Origin: Nocardioides sp. | Lineage (GTDB): Bacteria; Actinomycetota; Actinomycetes; Propionibacteriales; Nocardioidaceae | Assembly (NCBI GenBank): GCA_003519585.1 | Contig: DOWL01000030.1 | Coordinates: 12,361 to 19,433 of the forward strand | Length of the DNA: 7,073 nucleotides | Reading direction: 5' to 3' | Part shown: one piece after another, positions 1 through 6,440 of the stretch | Numbering within the stretch: the first letter of the stretch is position 1 | How the letters are laid out: each line of letters starts with the position of its first letter | Translations under genes and position numbers: made by a program | The notes under the pieces: generated by a model | Seen by the model: only the letters and a program-made list of their open reading frames with translations | Database searches by the model: none | What the model was told of the DNA's origin: nothing

Positions 1-548
1 AGGATCTGCATGTAGCGCGCCAGCACCACGAGGTGGATGCCCTCACCGTCGACCAGCTCCATCAGCTGTCGCTCGGCCTGCTGCTTGGTGTCGGGGCTGA
101 CGGGGATGTGGTGGAACGGGATGCCGTAGGTCTTGACCAGCGGCTGGGCGTCGGGGTGGTTGGAGACCACCGCGGGGATGTCGATGTTGAGTGAGCCGGT
201 GCTGTGCCGGAACAGCAGGTCGTTGAGGCAGTGCAGCTGCTTGGAGACCATGATCAGCGTGCGGTACGGCGACGCGGAGGACCACAGCTCGTAGTCCATG
301 TCGAACTCACCCGCCACCGAAGCGAACTCCTCGCGCAACACGTCGGCGGAGATCGGCGAAGAGACCTCGAAGTCGATCCGCATGAAGAAGCGGTCGTGGC
401 GTACGTCGTCGAACTGCTGCGACTCGAGGATGTTGCCGCCGAACCTCAGCAGGAAGCCGGTGACGGCGTGCACGATCCCGGGACGGTCCGGGCAGCTCAG
501 GGTGAGGACGAAGTCGCCGGCGGTCTCGGCAGTGCTCGCAATGGTCAT
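1..548 (-). CDS. purU: Formyltetrahydrofolate deformylase PurU, 3' end missing (cut by window edge)
   Basis: PurU hydrolyses 10-formyl-THF to formate and THF in the cytoplasm. The minus-strand frame from ATG 548-546 gives 182 complete codons and runs off the left edge. Residues about 12-90 form an N-terminal ACT domain with the PurU signature LSCPDRPGIVHAVTGFL, followed by GGNILESQQF and FFMRIDFE. From about residue 95 the formyltransferase domain begins (YRTLIMVSKQLHCLNDLL, then VVSNHPD, YGIPFHHIPV and LVVLARYMQI). The family is usually about 280-290 residues, so roughly 100 C-terminal residues are missing, including the expected catalytic Asn-x-His and Asp. The start lies three bases after the stop of the upstream MttB-like gene, with a G-rich site (GGGGGA) overlapping that gene's end, so the two are probably translated from one mRNA. 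In this setting PurU would close a methyl-THF oxidation route by releasing formate; that role is inferred from context, while the family call is secure. Confidence 0.95.
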   Translation of the reverse strand, partial: MTIASTAETAGDFVLTLSCPDRPGIVHAVTGFLLRFGGNILESQQFDDVRHDRFFMRIDFEVSSPISADVLREEFASVAGEFDMDYELWSSASPYRTLIMVSKQLHCLNDLLFRHSTGSLNIDIPAVVSNHPDAQPLVKTYGIPFHHIPVSPDTKQQAERQLMELVDGEGIHLVVLARYMQI

Positions 549-551
549 GCC

Positions 552-1991
552 TCAGTCCCCCAGCTCGGCGCGGCGACGGACGACGTACTCCTCGAGCTCC
601 TGGCGCACCGCGTCGTCGAGCGGCGGCGGCTCGTAGTCCTCGAGCTTCTTCTTGTAGATCTCGCCGGCGCGGGTGGCGGTGTCCTTGGCGCCGTTGCGCA
701 TCCACCGCTCGTAGTTGTCCGAGGAGTTGAGGAAGGGGCGGTAGAAGCAGGTGCGGAACCGCTCCATCGTGTGCATGGCACCGAGGAAGTGGCCTCCGTG
801 GCCAACCTCCTCGTGAGCGCCGAAGGCCATCGACTCCTCGTCGATCTCGAGCGGCGTGAACTCGGCCTGGAGCATCTCCACGATCTGCGCGTCGATGACG
901 AACTTCTCGAACCCGGCGACCAGGCCGCCCTCGAGCCAGCCCGCCGAGTGCATCACCCAGTTGGCGCCGGCCAGGAACGTCGGCATCAGGGTCATCAGCG
1001 CTTCGTAGCCCGCCTGGGCGTCGGGCACCTGGGAGGAGGTGAGGCCACCACCGGTGCGGAACGGCAGGTTGAAGTGCCGCGCGATCTGGCCGGTGCAGAG
1101 CAGGCCGATGCCGCTCTCCGGCGTACCGAACGTCGGCGACCCGGACTGCATGTCGATGTTGGAGAGGAAGGAGCCGAAGACCACCGGGGCGCCCGGCCGG
1201 ATCAGCTGTGAGAGCGCGATGCCGGAGAGCGCCTCGGTGATCTGCTGGACCAGCGCCGCCGGGATGGTCACCGGCGACATCGCGCCCATCAGGATGAACG
1301 GCGTCAGCACGACCGGCTGCGCGGCCGCGGAGTATTCGAACTGCGACTCGAGCATCCGGTCGTCCCAGCGCAGCGGGCTGTTGCAGTTGATCAGGGAGAT
1401 GATCGCCGGGGTCTCCTCGATCGCCTCCCGCGAGCCGAACAGGATCTCGGTCATCGCGATCGTGTCGGCGGCGTTGACGCCCGAGACGACGTTGCCCATG
1501 TAGAGCTTGTCGGTCAGCGTCTGCAGCGCGTAGACCATGTCGAGGTGGCGGCTGTCGAGCGGGGTGTCGTTGGGCTCGTTGACCACGCCGCCCGCCGAGT
1601 CGAGCACCGAGAAGCTCTGCGCGAGCCGCGCGAAGTTGCGGAAGTCCTCCATGGTGCCGTCGCGGCGTACGTCGCCCTCACGCACGAACGGCGGCCCGTA
1701 GACGGCACCGAAGGCCATCGAGTCGCCGCCGATGTGGACGGAGTTGGCGGGGTTGCGGGCCTGGAGGTCGAACTCGCTGGGGGCCTTGGCGACCTGTTCG
1801 AGGACGAAGTCGGGGTCGAGCTTGACGCAGTTGCCCTCGACCTTCTGGCCGGCCTGGCGGAACAGCTCGAGCGCTCGGTCGTCCATGAACTCGACGCCGA
1901 TCTCGGTCATCAGCCGGCGCCATCCGGTCTCGAGGGTCGCCATGGCGTCCTCGGACAGGATCTCGTAGCGCGGCATCTTGTTGACGAACAC
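552..1991 (-). CDS. MttB-superfamily (non-pyrrolysine) corrinoid-dependent methyltransferase
   Basis: This 479-residue protein spans the usual length of the trimethylamine methyltransferase (MttB) family. Such enzymes transfer a methyl group from a methylated amine to Co(I) of a partner corrinoid protein. Family-like segments are an N-terminal helical part with IGVEF (31-35), SMAFGAVYGPPFV (91-103), GTPESGIGLLCTGQIARHF (289-307), RTGGGLTSSQVPDAQAGYE (312-330) and GHGGHFLGAMHT (398-409). There is no in-frame UAG, so it is not a pyrrolysine-dependent trimethylamine enzyme. Characterised Pyl-free relatives act on quaternary amines: glycine betaine (MtgB), proline betaine (MtpB) and carnitine (MtcB). 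Which one applies here cannot be read from sequence. The GTG at 1991 is chosen because AGGAGG ends five bases upstream; the ATG at codon 6 would sit 20 bases away. The gene diverges from the regulator-led operon that encodes its likely corrinoid partner and is followed closely by purU. Family call high, substrate unknown. Confidence 0.93.
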   Translation of the reverse strand: MFVNKMPRYEILSEDAMATLETGWRRLMTEIGVEFMDDRALELFRQAGQKVEGNCVKLDPDFVLEQVAKAPSEFDLQARNPANSVHIGGDSMAFGAVYGPPFVREGDVRRDGTMEDFRNFARLAQSFSVLDSAGGVVNEPNDTPLDSRHLDMVYALQTLTDKLYMGNVVSGVNAADTIAMTEILFGSREAIEETPAIISLINCNSPLRWDDRMLESQFEYSAAAQPVVLTPFILMGAMSPVTIPAALVQQITEALSGIALSQLIRPGAPVVFGSFLSNIDMQSGSPTFGTPESGIGLLCTGQIARHFNLPFRTGGGLTSSQVPDAQAGYEALMTLMPTFLAGANWVMHSAGWLEGGLVAGFEKFVIDAQIVEMLQAEFTPLEIDEESMAFGAHEEVGHGGHFLGAMHTMERFRTCFYRPFLNSSDNYERWMRNGAKDTATRAGEIYKKKLEDYEPPPLDDAVRQELEEYVVRRRAELGD

Positions 1992-1996
1992 GGGGT

Positions 1997-2002
1997 CCTC
2001 CT
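1997..2002 (-). promoter_or_regulatory. Ribosome binding site of the MttB-like gene
   Basis: On the minus strand this reads AGGAGG, followed by ACCCC and then GTG at 1991. The five-base spacing is good, and it decides for the GTG start over the in-frame ATG at 1976-1974. Confidence 0.8.
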
Positions 2003-2006
2003 GATT

Positions 2007-2025
2007 GCGAACGTGCTGGCGAACG
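2007..2025. repeat. Short direct repeat GCGAACG in the MttB-like gene leader
   Basis: GCGAACG occurs at 2007-2013 and again at 2019-2025, a 12-bp period. It lies between the MttB-like ribosome site and the candidate plus-strand -35 element. It could be a half-site pair for a second regulator or chance in GC-rich DNA; nothing further supports a function. Confidence 0.3.
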
Positions 2026-2026
2026 C

Positions 2027-2056
2027 TTGACCTTGATCGGATCGAGATCCTAGCCT
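2027..2056 (+). promoter_or_regulatory. Candidate promoter for the iclR-led operon
   Basis: TTGACC at 2027-2032 and TAGCCT at 2051-2056 are separated by 18 bases and fit a housekeeping-sigma promoter (TTGAC, TAnnnT). Transcription would start near 2062-2065, inside the first CATCATGTGGAAC copy, giving a leader of about 80 bases before the regulator's ATG. The operator array directly downstream suits repression of initiation, probably autoregulation. Read by eye only. Confidence 0.45.
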
Positions 2057-2104
2057 CATCATGTGGAACTTGGGTTCCATCATGTGGAACCCATCATGTG
2101 GAAC
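2057..2104. promoter_or_regulatory. Three-copy operator array (CATCATGTGGAAC), probable IclR-family binding region
   Basis: The 13-mer CATCATGTGGAAC occurs exactly at 2057-2069, 2078-2090 and 2092-2104, with start spacings of 21 and 14 bases. Copies 2 and 3 extend to a shared 16-mer, CCATCATGTGGAACCC. Exact triplication in a 151-base divergent spacer beside an IclR-family gene is strong evidence of a regulator site. IclR proteins bind as dimers or tetrameric assemblies to short palindromes or to several sites, which fits. That the adjacent regulator is the protein that binds here is inferred from position. Confidence 0.75.
2072..2092. promoter_or_regulatory. Perfect inverted repeat GGGTTCCA-N5-TGGAACCC (central operator)
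   Basis: The arms 2072-2079 and 2085-2092 are exact reverse complements of eight bases around the spacer TCATG. The TTCCA-N5-TGGAA core has the size of classic IclR-family operators. The right arm belongs to repeat copy 2, while copies 1 and 3 keep only a good right half, so they look like secondary half-sites. A second possible pairing, GGAAC 2065-2069 with GTTCC 2074-2078, uses the right half of copy 1. Confidence 0.7.
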
Positions 2105-2122
2105 CCCGAGCGTCGAGGTCAA
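2093..2122 (-). promoter_or_regulatory. Candidate promoter for the MttB-like gene and purU
   Basis: On the minus strand TTGACC lies at 2122-2117 and, 18 bases on, CATGAT at 2098-2093. The -10 candidate is part of repeat copy 3. Transcription would begin near 2086, within the central palindrome, leaving a leader of about 95 bases. The -10 matches the consensus at four of six positions, so this is tentative; its mirror-like placement against the plus-strand candidate adds some weight. Confidence 0.35.
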
Positions 2123-2142
2123 GAGGCAGGAAGGAGCGACCG

Positions 2143-2916
2143 ATGGCTGCCAGTGGCACCCAGGCCGTGGATCGCGCCGCGCTGCTCATCTCGACGGTCG
2201 TGACGGCCACCGAGCCGCTCAGCTTCGCCGACCTCCAGGAGGCCTGCGACCTGCCCAAGTCCACCACCTCGCGGATGCTCACCGCACTCGAGCGCTCGGA
2301 GTTGCTGGAGCGCACCGACGACGGCAGCTACGTCGCGGGCGGCCTCTTCTGGCTGTACGCCGCGCGGCACGACCCGGGCGAGGACCTGGTCCGGCTGGCG
2401 CGGCAGACCCTGGCCGCCATCAGCGAGGAGACCCACGAGACGGTCAACCTCAGCATCGCCCGCGGCGACCGGGTCGTGCAGGTGGCACAGGTCGACTCGC
2501 AGTTCCTGCTCGGCACCCGCGACTGGACGCAGGTCGACGTCCCGGTGCACTGCAACTCGTTGGGCAAGGTGTTCTTGGCCTGGGAGGTGCTCCCGCTGAC
2601 CGACGGTCCACTGGAGCAGCCGACCGACGCCACGATCACCGACCGCGACGCACTCGCCGCGGACTTCAAGCGCAGCCGCCGCCGCGGCTGGGCGACCACC
2701 GTCGACGAGCTCGAGGTCGGGCTCGCCGGCGTCGCCGTACCCGTCCTCGGCACCCGCGGCCAAGTGGTCGCCGCCCTGGGCGTCTCGGGACCCACCACCA
2801 GACTCGAGGACCGGTTCGACGAGCTCGGCCGGCTGTTGAGGAACCACGCGACGGAGCTGACTTCCCGGCTCCGCGGCACGACAGCTTCACCGATCACGAA
2901 AGAGGGCGCAGCATGA
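2143..2916 (+). CDS. IclR-family transcriptional regulator
   Basis: A 257-residue protein with the two IclR-family domains. The N-terminal winged helix-turn-helix (about 7-68) has FADLQEACDLPKSTTSRMLTALE, with the recognition helix near 38-50. The C-terminal effector domain (about 78-245) shows SEETHETVNLSIARGDRVV, VHCNSLGKVFLA (125-136), RRRGWATTVDELEVGLAGVAVPV and the closing GQVVAALGVSGP. Length matches the family norm. ATG 2143 is chosen because AAGGAG (2131-2136) lies six bases upstream; the frame stays open to 2005, but that extension would run through the operator repeats and the promoter. Its stop overlaps the next gene's ATG (ATGA, 2913-2916), so it is translationally coupled to the corrinoid protein. 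It probably controls its own operon and the divergent MttB-like gene through the array at 2057-2104. Whether it represses or activates, and which ligand it binds, cannot be seen. Confidence 0.92.
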   Translation: MAASGTQAVDRAALLISTVVTATEPLSFADLQEACDLPKSTTSRMLTALERSELLERTDDGSYVAGGLFWLYAARHDPGEDLVRLARQTLAAISEETHETVNLSIARGDRVVQVAQVDSQFLLGTRDWTQVDVPVHCNSLGKVFLAWEVLPLTDGPLEQPTDATITDRDALAADFKRSRRRGWATTVDELEVGLAGVAVPVLGTRGQVVAALGVSGPTTRLEDRFDELGRLLRNHATELTSRLRGTTASPITKEGAA

Positions 2917-3581
2917 GCAGTCCCGAGGAGATCCTGCAGGGCCTCTACGACGAGACGCTGGTCGGCAATGCGCCCCGCGTCCTGGAGCTGACCGAGGAGG
3001 GACTCATGCTCGGCATGGAGCCGCAGACGCTGCTCTTCGACGCCCTCATCCCGTCGCTGGAGGAGGTCGGCGCACGGTTCGAGCGCGGTGACTTCTTCGT
3101 GCCCGAGATGCTGATCGCCGGCCGCGCGATGGCCGGCGCCATGGAGCGGCTGCGCCCGCTGCTCGCCGAGACCGGCGTCGAGACGGTCGGCAAGTTCCTC
3201 ATGGGGACGGTCAAGGGCGATGTCCACGACATCGGCAAGAACCTCGTCAACATCATGCTCGAGGGCGCCGGCTTCGAGGTCATCGACCTCGGCGTCCAGG
3301 TCGCCCCCGAGAAGTTCGTCTCGGCCATCGAGGAGCACCAGCCCGACATCGTCGGGTTCTCGGCGTTCCTCACCACCACGATGCCGATGTTCAAGGCCAA
3401 CATGAACGCCCTGGAGAAGGCCGGCATCCGCGAGCAGGTCATCGTCATGGTCGGCGGCGCCCCGGTCACCCAGGAGTACGCCGACGCGGTCGGCGCCGAC
3501 GGGTACGCCGCCGACGCATCGGCGACGGTCAAGCGGGCCAAGGATCTGCTCAACCAGAAGCGCGCGAAGGTGCCTGCCTGA
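2913..3581 (+). CDS. Corrinoid (B12-binding) methyl carrier protein, MttC/MtgC-like
   Basis: This 222-residue protein has the standard two-domain build of methyltransferase corrinoid proteins. The N-terminal helical cap (about 1-88) contains LTEEGLMLGMEPQTLLFDALIP and a GARFERGDFFVPEMLIAGRAM segment. The C-terminal Rossmann-like cobalamin domain (about 93-215) carries GDVHDIGKN at 102-110, the D-x-H-x-x-G signature in which His105 would be the lower axial cobalt ligand, then GFSAFLTTTMPMF and VGGAPVT (190-196). It would accept methyl from the MttB-like enzyme as methyl-Co(III) and hand it to the MtgA-like protein. The start overlaps the regulator stop as ATGA, with AGAGGG at 2901-2906 as ribosome site; the reading frame is open further upstream, but that part is a shadow of the regulator gene. 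Its stop shares one base with the next start (TGATG). Function is cytoplasmic. The corrinoid role is secure; the partner assignment rests on gene neighbourhood. Confidence 0.95.
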   Translation: MSSPEEILQGLYDETLVGNAPRVLELTEEGLMLGMEPQTLLFDALIPSLEEVGARFERGDFFVPEMLIAGRAMAGAMERLRPLLAETGVETVGKFLMGTVKGDVHDIGKNLVNIMLEGAGFEVIDLGVQVAPEKFVSAIEEHQPDIVGFSAFLTTTMPMFKANMNALEKAGIREQVIVMVGGAPVTQEYADAVGADGYAADASATVKRAKDLLNQKRAKVPA

Positions 3582-4462
3582 TGGCGTACGAAGGCGAGCC
3601 TCTGCACACCGTCCTCCGCTCACCGAGCAAGGAGGTGGTGATCGGCCACGACCAGCGCTTCTGCCTGATCGGCGAGCGGATCAACCCGACCGGCCGGCGG
3701 ATCTTCCAGGAGCAGCTGCGCGCCGGCGACCTGTCCGCGATCGAGCGCGACGTGAAGGCTCAGGTCGAGGGTGGCGCCGACGTACTCGACGTCAACATGG
3801 GCGTGCCACTCACCGACGAGCCCGAGTTGCTGGCCAAGGCGATCCAGCTGGTGCAGTCGCTGACCGACCTGCCGATCTGCATCGACTCCTCCGTGGTCGA
3901 GGCGCTCGAGGCCGGGCTCTCGGTCTACCAGGGCCGGGCGCTGGTCAACTCGATCACCGCCGAGGACGACCGGATGGAGGCGATCCTCCCGCTGGTCAAG
4001 AAGTACGACGCCGCGATCATCGCGCTGCCCAACGACCACGACGAGATCCCGATGGAGGCCGACAAGCGGCTGGTGCTGACCGAGAAGATCATCCGGGTCG
4101 CGACCGAGGAGTACGGCATCGCCAAGGCCGACATCGTGATCGACCCGCTGGCCATGCCGATCGGGGCCGACACCTCGACCGCGCTGGTCACGATGGAGAC
4201 GATGCGCCGGATCCGCGACGACTTCGGCGTCAACATGACCTGCGGTGCCTCCAACACCTCCTTCGGCATGCCCGACCGGCACACCCTCGGCGCCGCCTGG
4301 CTGCCGATGGCGATGACCCAGGGGCTGACCTGCGCGATCATGGACGCCCGCACGCCCCAGATCGTCGACGCCGTGAAGGCCGCCGACGTCTTCATGAACC
4401 ACGACGACTGGGGCATGGCCTGGATCTCCGCCCACCGCGCCAAGGCGGCCGCCACGGCATGA
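3581..4462 (+). CDS. Methyltetrahydrofolate:corrinoid methyltransferase, MtgA/MeTr-like
   Basis: A 293-residue pterin-binding TIM-barrel protein (dihydropteroate synthase / AcsE / MtgA superfamily). It moves methyl between the corrinoid protein and THF; in this cluster the likely direction is corrinoid to THF, giving 5-methyl-THF. Visible signatures are IGERINPTGR (30-39), DVLDVNMG (67-74), CIDSS (100-104), GRALVNSI (118-125), IDPLAMPIG (177-185) and GASNTSFGMPDR (222-233). Asp102, Asn123, Asp178 and Asn225 are probable counterparts of the pterin-binding Asp/Asn residues of the Moorella enzyme, judged by local motif. The N-terminal stretch of about 25 residues before the barrel resembles that of MtgA-type proteins rather than AcsE. 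The start shares its A with the preceding stop (TGATG), with AAGGTG at 3567-3572 as ribosome site. Homology to MetH's folate domain is expected, but length and context favour the stand-alone demethylation enzyme. Confidence 0.94.
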   Translation: MAYEGEPLHTVLRSPSKEVVIGHDQRFCLIGERINPTGRRIFQEQLRAGDLSAIERDVKAQVEGGADVLDVNMGVPLTDEPELLAKAIQLVQSLTDLPICIDSSVVEALEAGLSVYQGRALVNSITAEDDRMEAILPLVKKYDAAIIALPNDHDEIPMEADKRLVLTEKIIRVATEEYGIAKADIVIDPLAMPIGADTSTALVTMETMRRIRDDFGVNMTCGASNTSFGMPDRHTLGAAWLPMAMTQGLTCAIMDARTPQIVDAVKAADVFMNHDDWGMAWISAHRAKAAATA

Positions 4463-4479
4463 GCGCCGGACAGCTGTGA
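4459..4479 (+). other. Six-codon mini-ORF bridging two genes by ATGA and GTGA junctions
   Basis: ATG at 4459 overlaps the methyltransferase stop as ATGA, reads six codons (MSAGQL) and stops with TGA at 4477-4479, which overlaps the GTG start of the activator gene as GTGA. Such a chain could carry terminating ribosomes across the 13-base gap to a start with only a weak ribosome site. It may equally be the relic of an older start for the activator, lost by a one-base indel. No evidence shows it is translated. Confidence 0.3.
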
Positions 4480-6440
4480 CCGACGAGCCGATCGGAGACT
4501 TCGACCCCGAGGCCCTGCGACGCGAGGGCCTGGTCACCCCGCCCGGGGGTGGCGACGCCCAACCGCACGACGGGACCGGCCGGGTCGAACTCTCCTTCAC
4601 CGTCGAGGACCCCGACCCGGCGCGCACCGCGCAGCGCCAGGTCCGGGTGCCCCCGGGGGTGACCGTCTTCGACTCCGCGTCGTGGAACGGCATCGCGATC
4701 GACTCCACCTGCGGCGGCCACGGCACCTGTCACAAGTGCAAGGTCCAGCTCAACCGCAGCGAGCCGGTGACCCGGCACGACGAGAAGACGTTCAGCAAGG
4801 ACCAGCTCGACGGCGGCTGGCGGCTGGCCTGCCTGGTCAAGGCGACCCGCGACCTCTCCGTCGTCGTACCCCCACTCACCACCCGACCCAAGGCAGCGAC
4901 CGTCGGCGTCGGTCGGCAGGTGATCCTGCGGCCCGCCGTACAGAAGCGGTACGTCGAACTGACCGAGCCCACGCTCGAGGATCAGACGACCGACATCGAC
5001 CGGCTGCTCGCCGCGATCACCGACCTCGAGCCCCGAGCCGACCTGCACGTGTTGCGACGGCTGCCCACGGTCCTGCGCGCGGCCGACTTCAAGGTCACCG
5101 CGGTGATCGTCGACGAGGAGCTGATCGACGTCGAGCCGGGTGACACCACCGACCGGCGCTACGCGATCGCCTTCGACCTCGGCACCACCACGGTCGTGGC
5201 CACCCTGCTCGACCTGGTCACCGGTACGCCGGTCGCGGTCGCCTCGATGCTCAACCGGCAGCAGCCGTTCGGTGGCGACGTGATCAGCCGGATCAGCGCG
5301 ACGATGCTCGACCCCGAAGCGCTGGAGCGGCTCCGGACCGCGGCCTGCGAGACGCTGGCGCAGCTGGCCGCCCAGGTCTGCGTCGAGGGTGGCGTGGACC
5401 CCACGCACGTCTACGAGGCCGCGATCGCCGGCAACGCGACGATGACCGCGCTGGCCCTCGGCATCGATCCCGAGCCGCTCGGCGTCGCGCCGTTCGTGAT
5501 GTCCACCGCGCTGCCGCCCGCCGTACTCGCCGAAGAGCTGTCGCTCGGGCTGCACCCACGCGCCCGCGCGGTCTTCTTCCCGGCGCTCGGCGCCTACGTC
5601 GGCGGCGACATCGTCGCCGGGATGCTCGCCTCGGGGATGGACCGCGACAAGCGCACCCGGCTCTTCATCGACGTCGGCACCAACTGCGAGATCGTGCTCA
5701 GCGACGGCGACACGATCCTCTCGACCGCCGCACCCGCCGGGCCGGCGTTCGAGGGTGGTGCGATCCGCTGCGGCATGCGAGCGGCGGACGGCGCCATCGA
5801 GGTCATCAAGCTGACCGGCGACGGGCCGGCGGAGTCGGCCGTCGAGCTCGGCGTGATCGGCGACGTCGAGCCGAAGGGGCTGTGCGGCTCAGGGCTCGTC
5901 GATGCGGTGGCCGAGCTGGTGAAGGTCGGGCTGCTCGACGGCAGCGGACGGTTCGTGCCCGAGGACGTCGCCAAGGAGCTGGCGCCGTCTCTGGCCGACC
6001 GGTTGACCATGATCGGTCAGGAGCGGGTGTTCGTGCTGCACCGGCCGACCATCGACGCCGACCCGGCCGAGTGTGTGGTGCTCTCGCAGCGCGACGTCCG
6101 TGAGCTGCAGTTCGCGAAGGCCGCGATCTCGACCGGGTGGACGCTGCTCCTCGAGCAGCTCGGGCTCGAGCACCGCGACGTGCAGCAGGTGCTGCTGGCG
6201 GGCTCGTTCGGCAGCTACCTCTCGGCCGCCTCGGCCGTCCGCATCGGGCTGGTCCCGCAACTGCCGGTGCTGCGCATCGTCGCGGCCGGCAACGTCGCCG
6301 GCGAGGGCGCCAAGATGGCGCTGCTGTCGATCCGCGAGCGGGCGGGCGCCCAGGCGCTGCTGGAGGAGGTGACCTATGTCGAGCTCTCCGACCGCCCCGA
6401 GTTCAACGACCGGTTCGTCGAGCAACTCGCCTTCAGCTGA
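4476..6440 (+). CDS. RACo-like corrinoid reductive activator ([2Fe-2S] ferredoxin domain plus ASKHA ATPase)
   Basis: This 654-residue protein would restore catalytically dead Co(II) corrinoid to Co(I), using an electron from its iron-sulfur cluster and ATP. A plant-type [2Fe-2S] domain (about 36-130) has Cys79, Cys85, Cys88 and Cys119, the C-x5-C-x2-C-xn-C pattern. A linker domain (about 140-220) precedes the ASKHA region, with phosphate-binding FDLGTTT (233-239), FIDVGTNCEI from 397, LCGSGLVDA from 469, LLAGSFGSY from 573 and AGNVAGEGAK. The C-terminus ends in the family's usual YVELSDRPEF pattern. This is the RACo arrangement (N-terminal [2Fe-2S]); archaeal RamA instead carries C-terminal 4Fe-4S clusters. 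GTG 4476 is the only start that keeps the full frame; its ribosome site is weak (GGA five bases upstream), so coupling to the gene before is likely. The first 35 residues are acidic and low in complexity. The last 65 bases are shared, out of frame, with the next gene. Confidence 0.93.
   Translation: MTDEPIGDFDPEALRREGLVTPPGGGDAQPHDGTGRVELSFTVEDPDPARTAQRQVRVPPGVTVFDSASWNGIAIDSTCGGHGTCHKCKVQLNRSEPVTRHDEKTFSKDQLDGGWRLACLVKATRDLSVVVPPLTTRPKAATVGVGRQVILRPAVQKRYVELTEPTLEDQTTDIDRLLAAITDLEPRADLHVLRRLPTVLRAADFKVTAVIVDEELIDVEPGDTTDRRYAIAFDLGTTTVVATLLDLVTGTPVAVASMLNRQQPFGGDVISRISATMLDPEALERLRTAACETLAQLAAQVCVEGGVDPTHVYEAAIAGNATMTALALGIDPEPLGVAPFVMSTALPPAVLAEELSLGLHPRARAVFFPALGAYVGGDIVAGMLASGMDRDKRTRLFIDVGTNCEIVLSDGDTILSTAAPAGPAFEGGAIRCGMRAADGAIEVIKLTGDGPAESAVELGVIGDVEPKGLCGSGLVDAVAELVKVGLLDGSGRFVPEDVAKELAPSLADRLTMIGQERVFVLHRPTIDADPAECVVLSQRDVRELQFAKAAISTGWTLLLEQLGLEHRDVQQVLLAGSFGSYLSAASAVRIGLVPQLPVLRIVAAGNVAGEGAKMALLSIRERAGAQALLEEVTYVELSDRPEFNDRFVEQLAFS
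6364..6369 (+). promoter_or_regulatory. Strong ribosome binding site of the DUF1638 gene, inside the activator gene
   Basis: AGGAGG at 6364-6369 (extending to AGGAGGTGA) is a near-complete match to the 16S rRNA 3' end, six bases before ATG 6376. It lies within the codons for LEEVTY of the activator. It decides the DUF1638 start, because no ATG, GTG or TTG occurs in frame between 6376 and the conserved domain. Confidence 0.8.

Noticed and set aside
204..1211. Long plus-strand open frame of 335 codons opposite purU and the MttB-like gene
   Set aside because: It is antisense to two genes with clear family motifs, has low-complexity composition typical of GC-rich shadow frames, and resembles no family I know.
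552..1991. Possible pyrrolysine (in-frame UAG) in the MttB-like gene
   Set aside because: The frame runs 479 codons with no internal UAG and ends in TGA at the expected family length, so pyrrolysine is not needed.
2005..2142. Upstream extension of the IclR regulator to a start at 2005
   Set aside because: It would translate the promoter candidate and the operator repeats; ATG 2143 has a well-spaced AAGGAG and gives the normal family length.
2151..2157. GCCACTG on the minus strand, resembling a short B12-box core, as part of a cobalamin riboswitch
   Set aside because: It lies inside the regulator's coding start, upstream of the likely minus-strand promoter, and no other cobalamin riboswitch elements are visible in the 151-base spacer.
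2061..2912. Corrinoid protein extended upstream to 2061
   Set aside because: The extra 284 codons are an out-of-frame Arg/Gly/Pro-rich reading of the regulator gene; ATG 2913 gives the usual corrinoid protein length.
2328..3623. Long minus-strand open frame of 431 codons opposite the regulator and corrinoid genes
   Set aside because: It is the antisense shadow of two well-recognised proteins, with a composition rich in Asp, Gly, Leu and Arg and no motif.
4392..5555. Minus-strand open frame of 387 codons opposite the activator gene
   Set aside because: It covers the antisense of the ferredoxin and ASKHA domains, with no ribosome site or recognisable motif.
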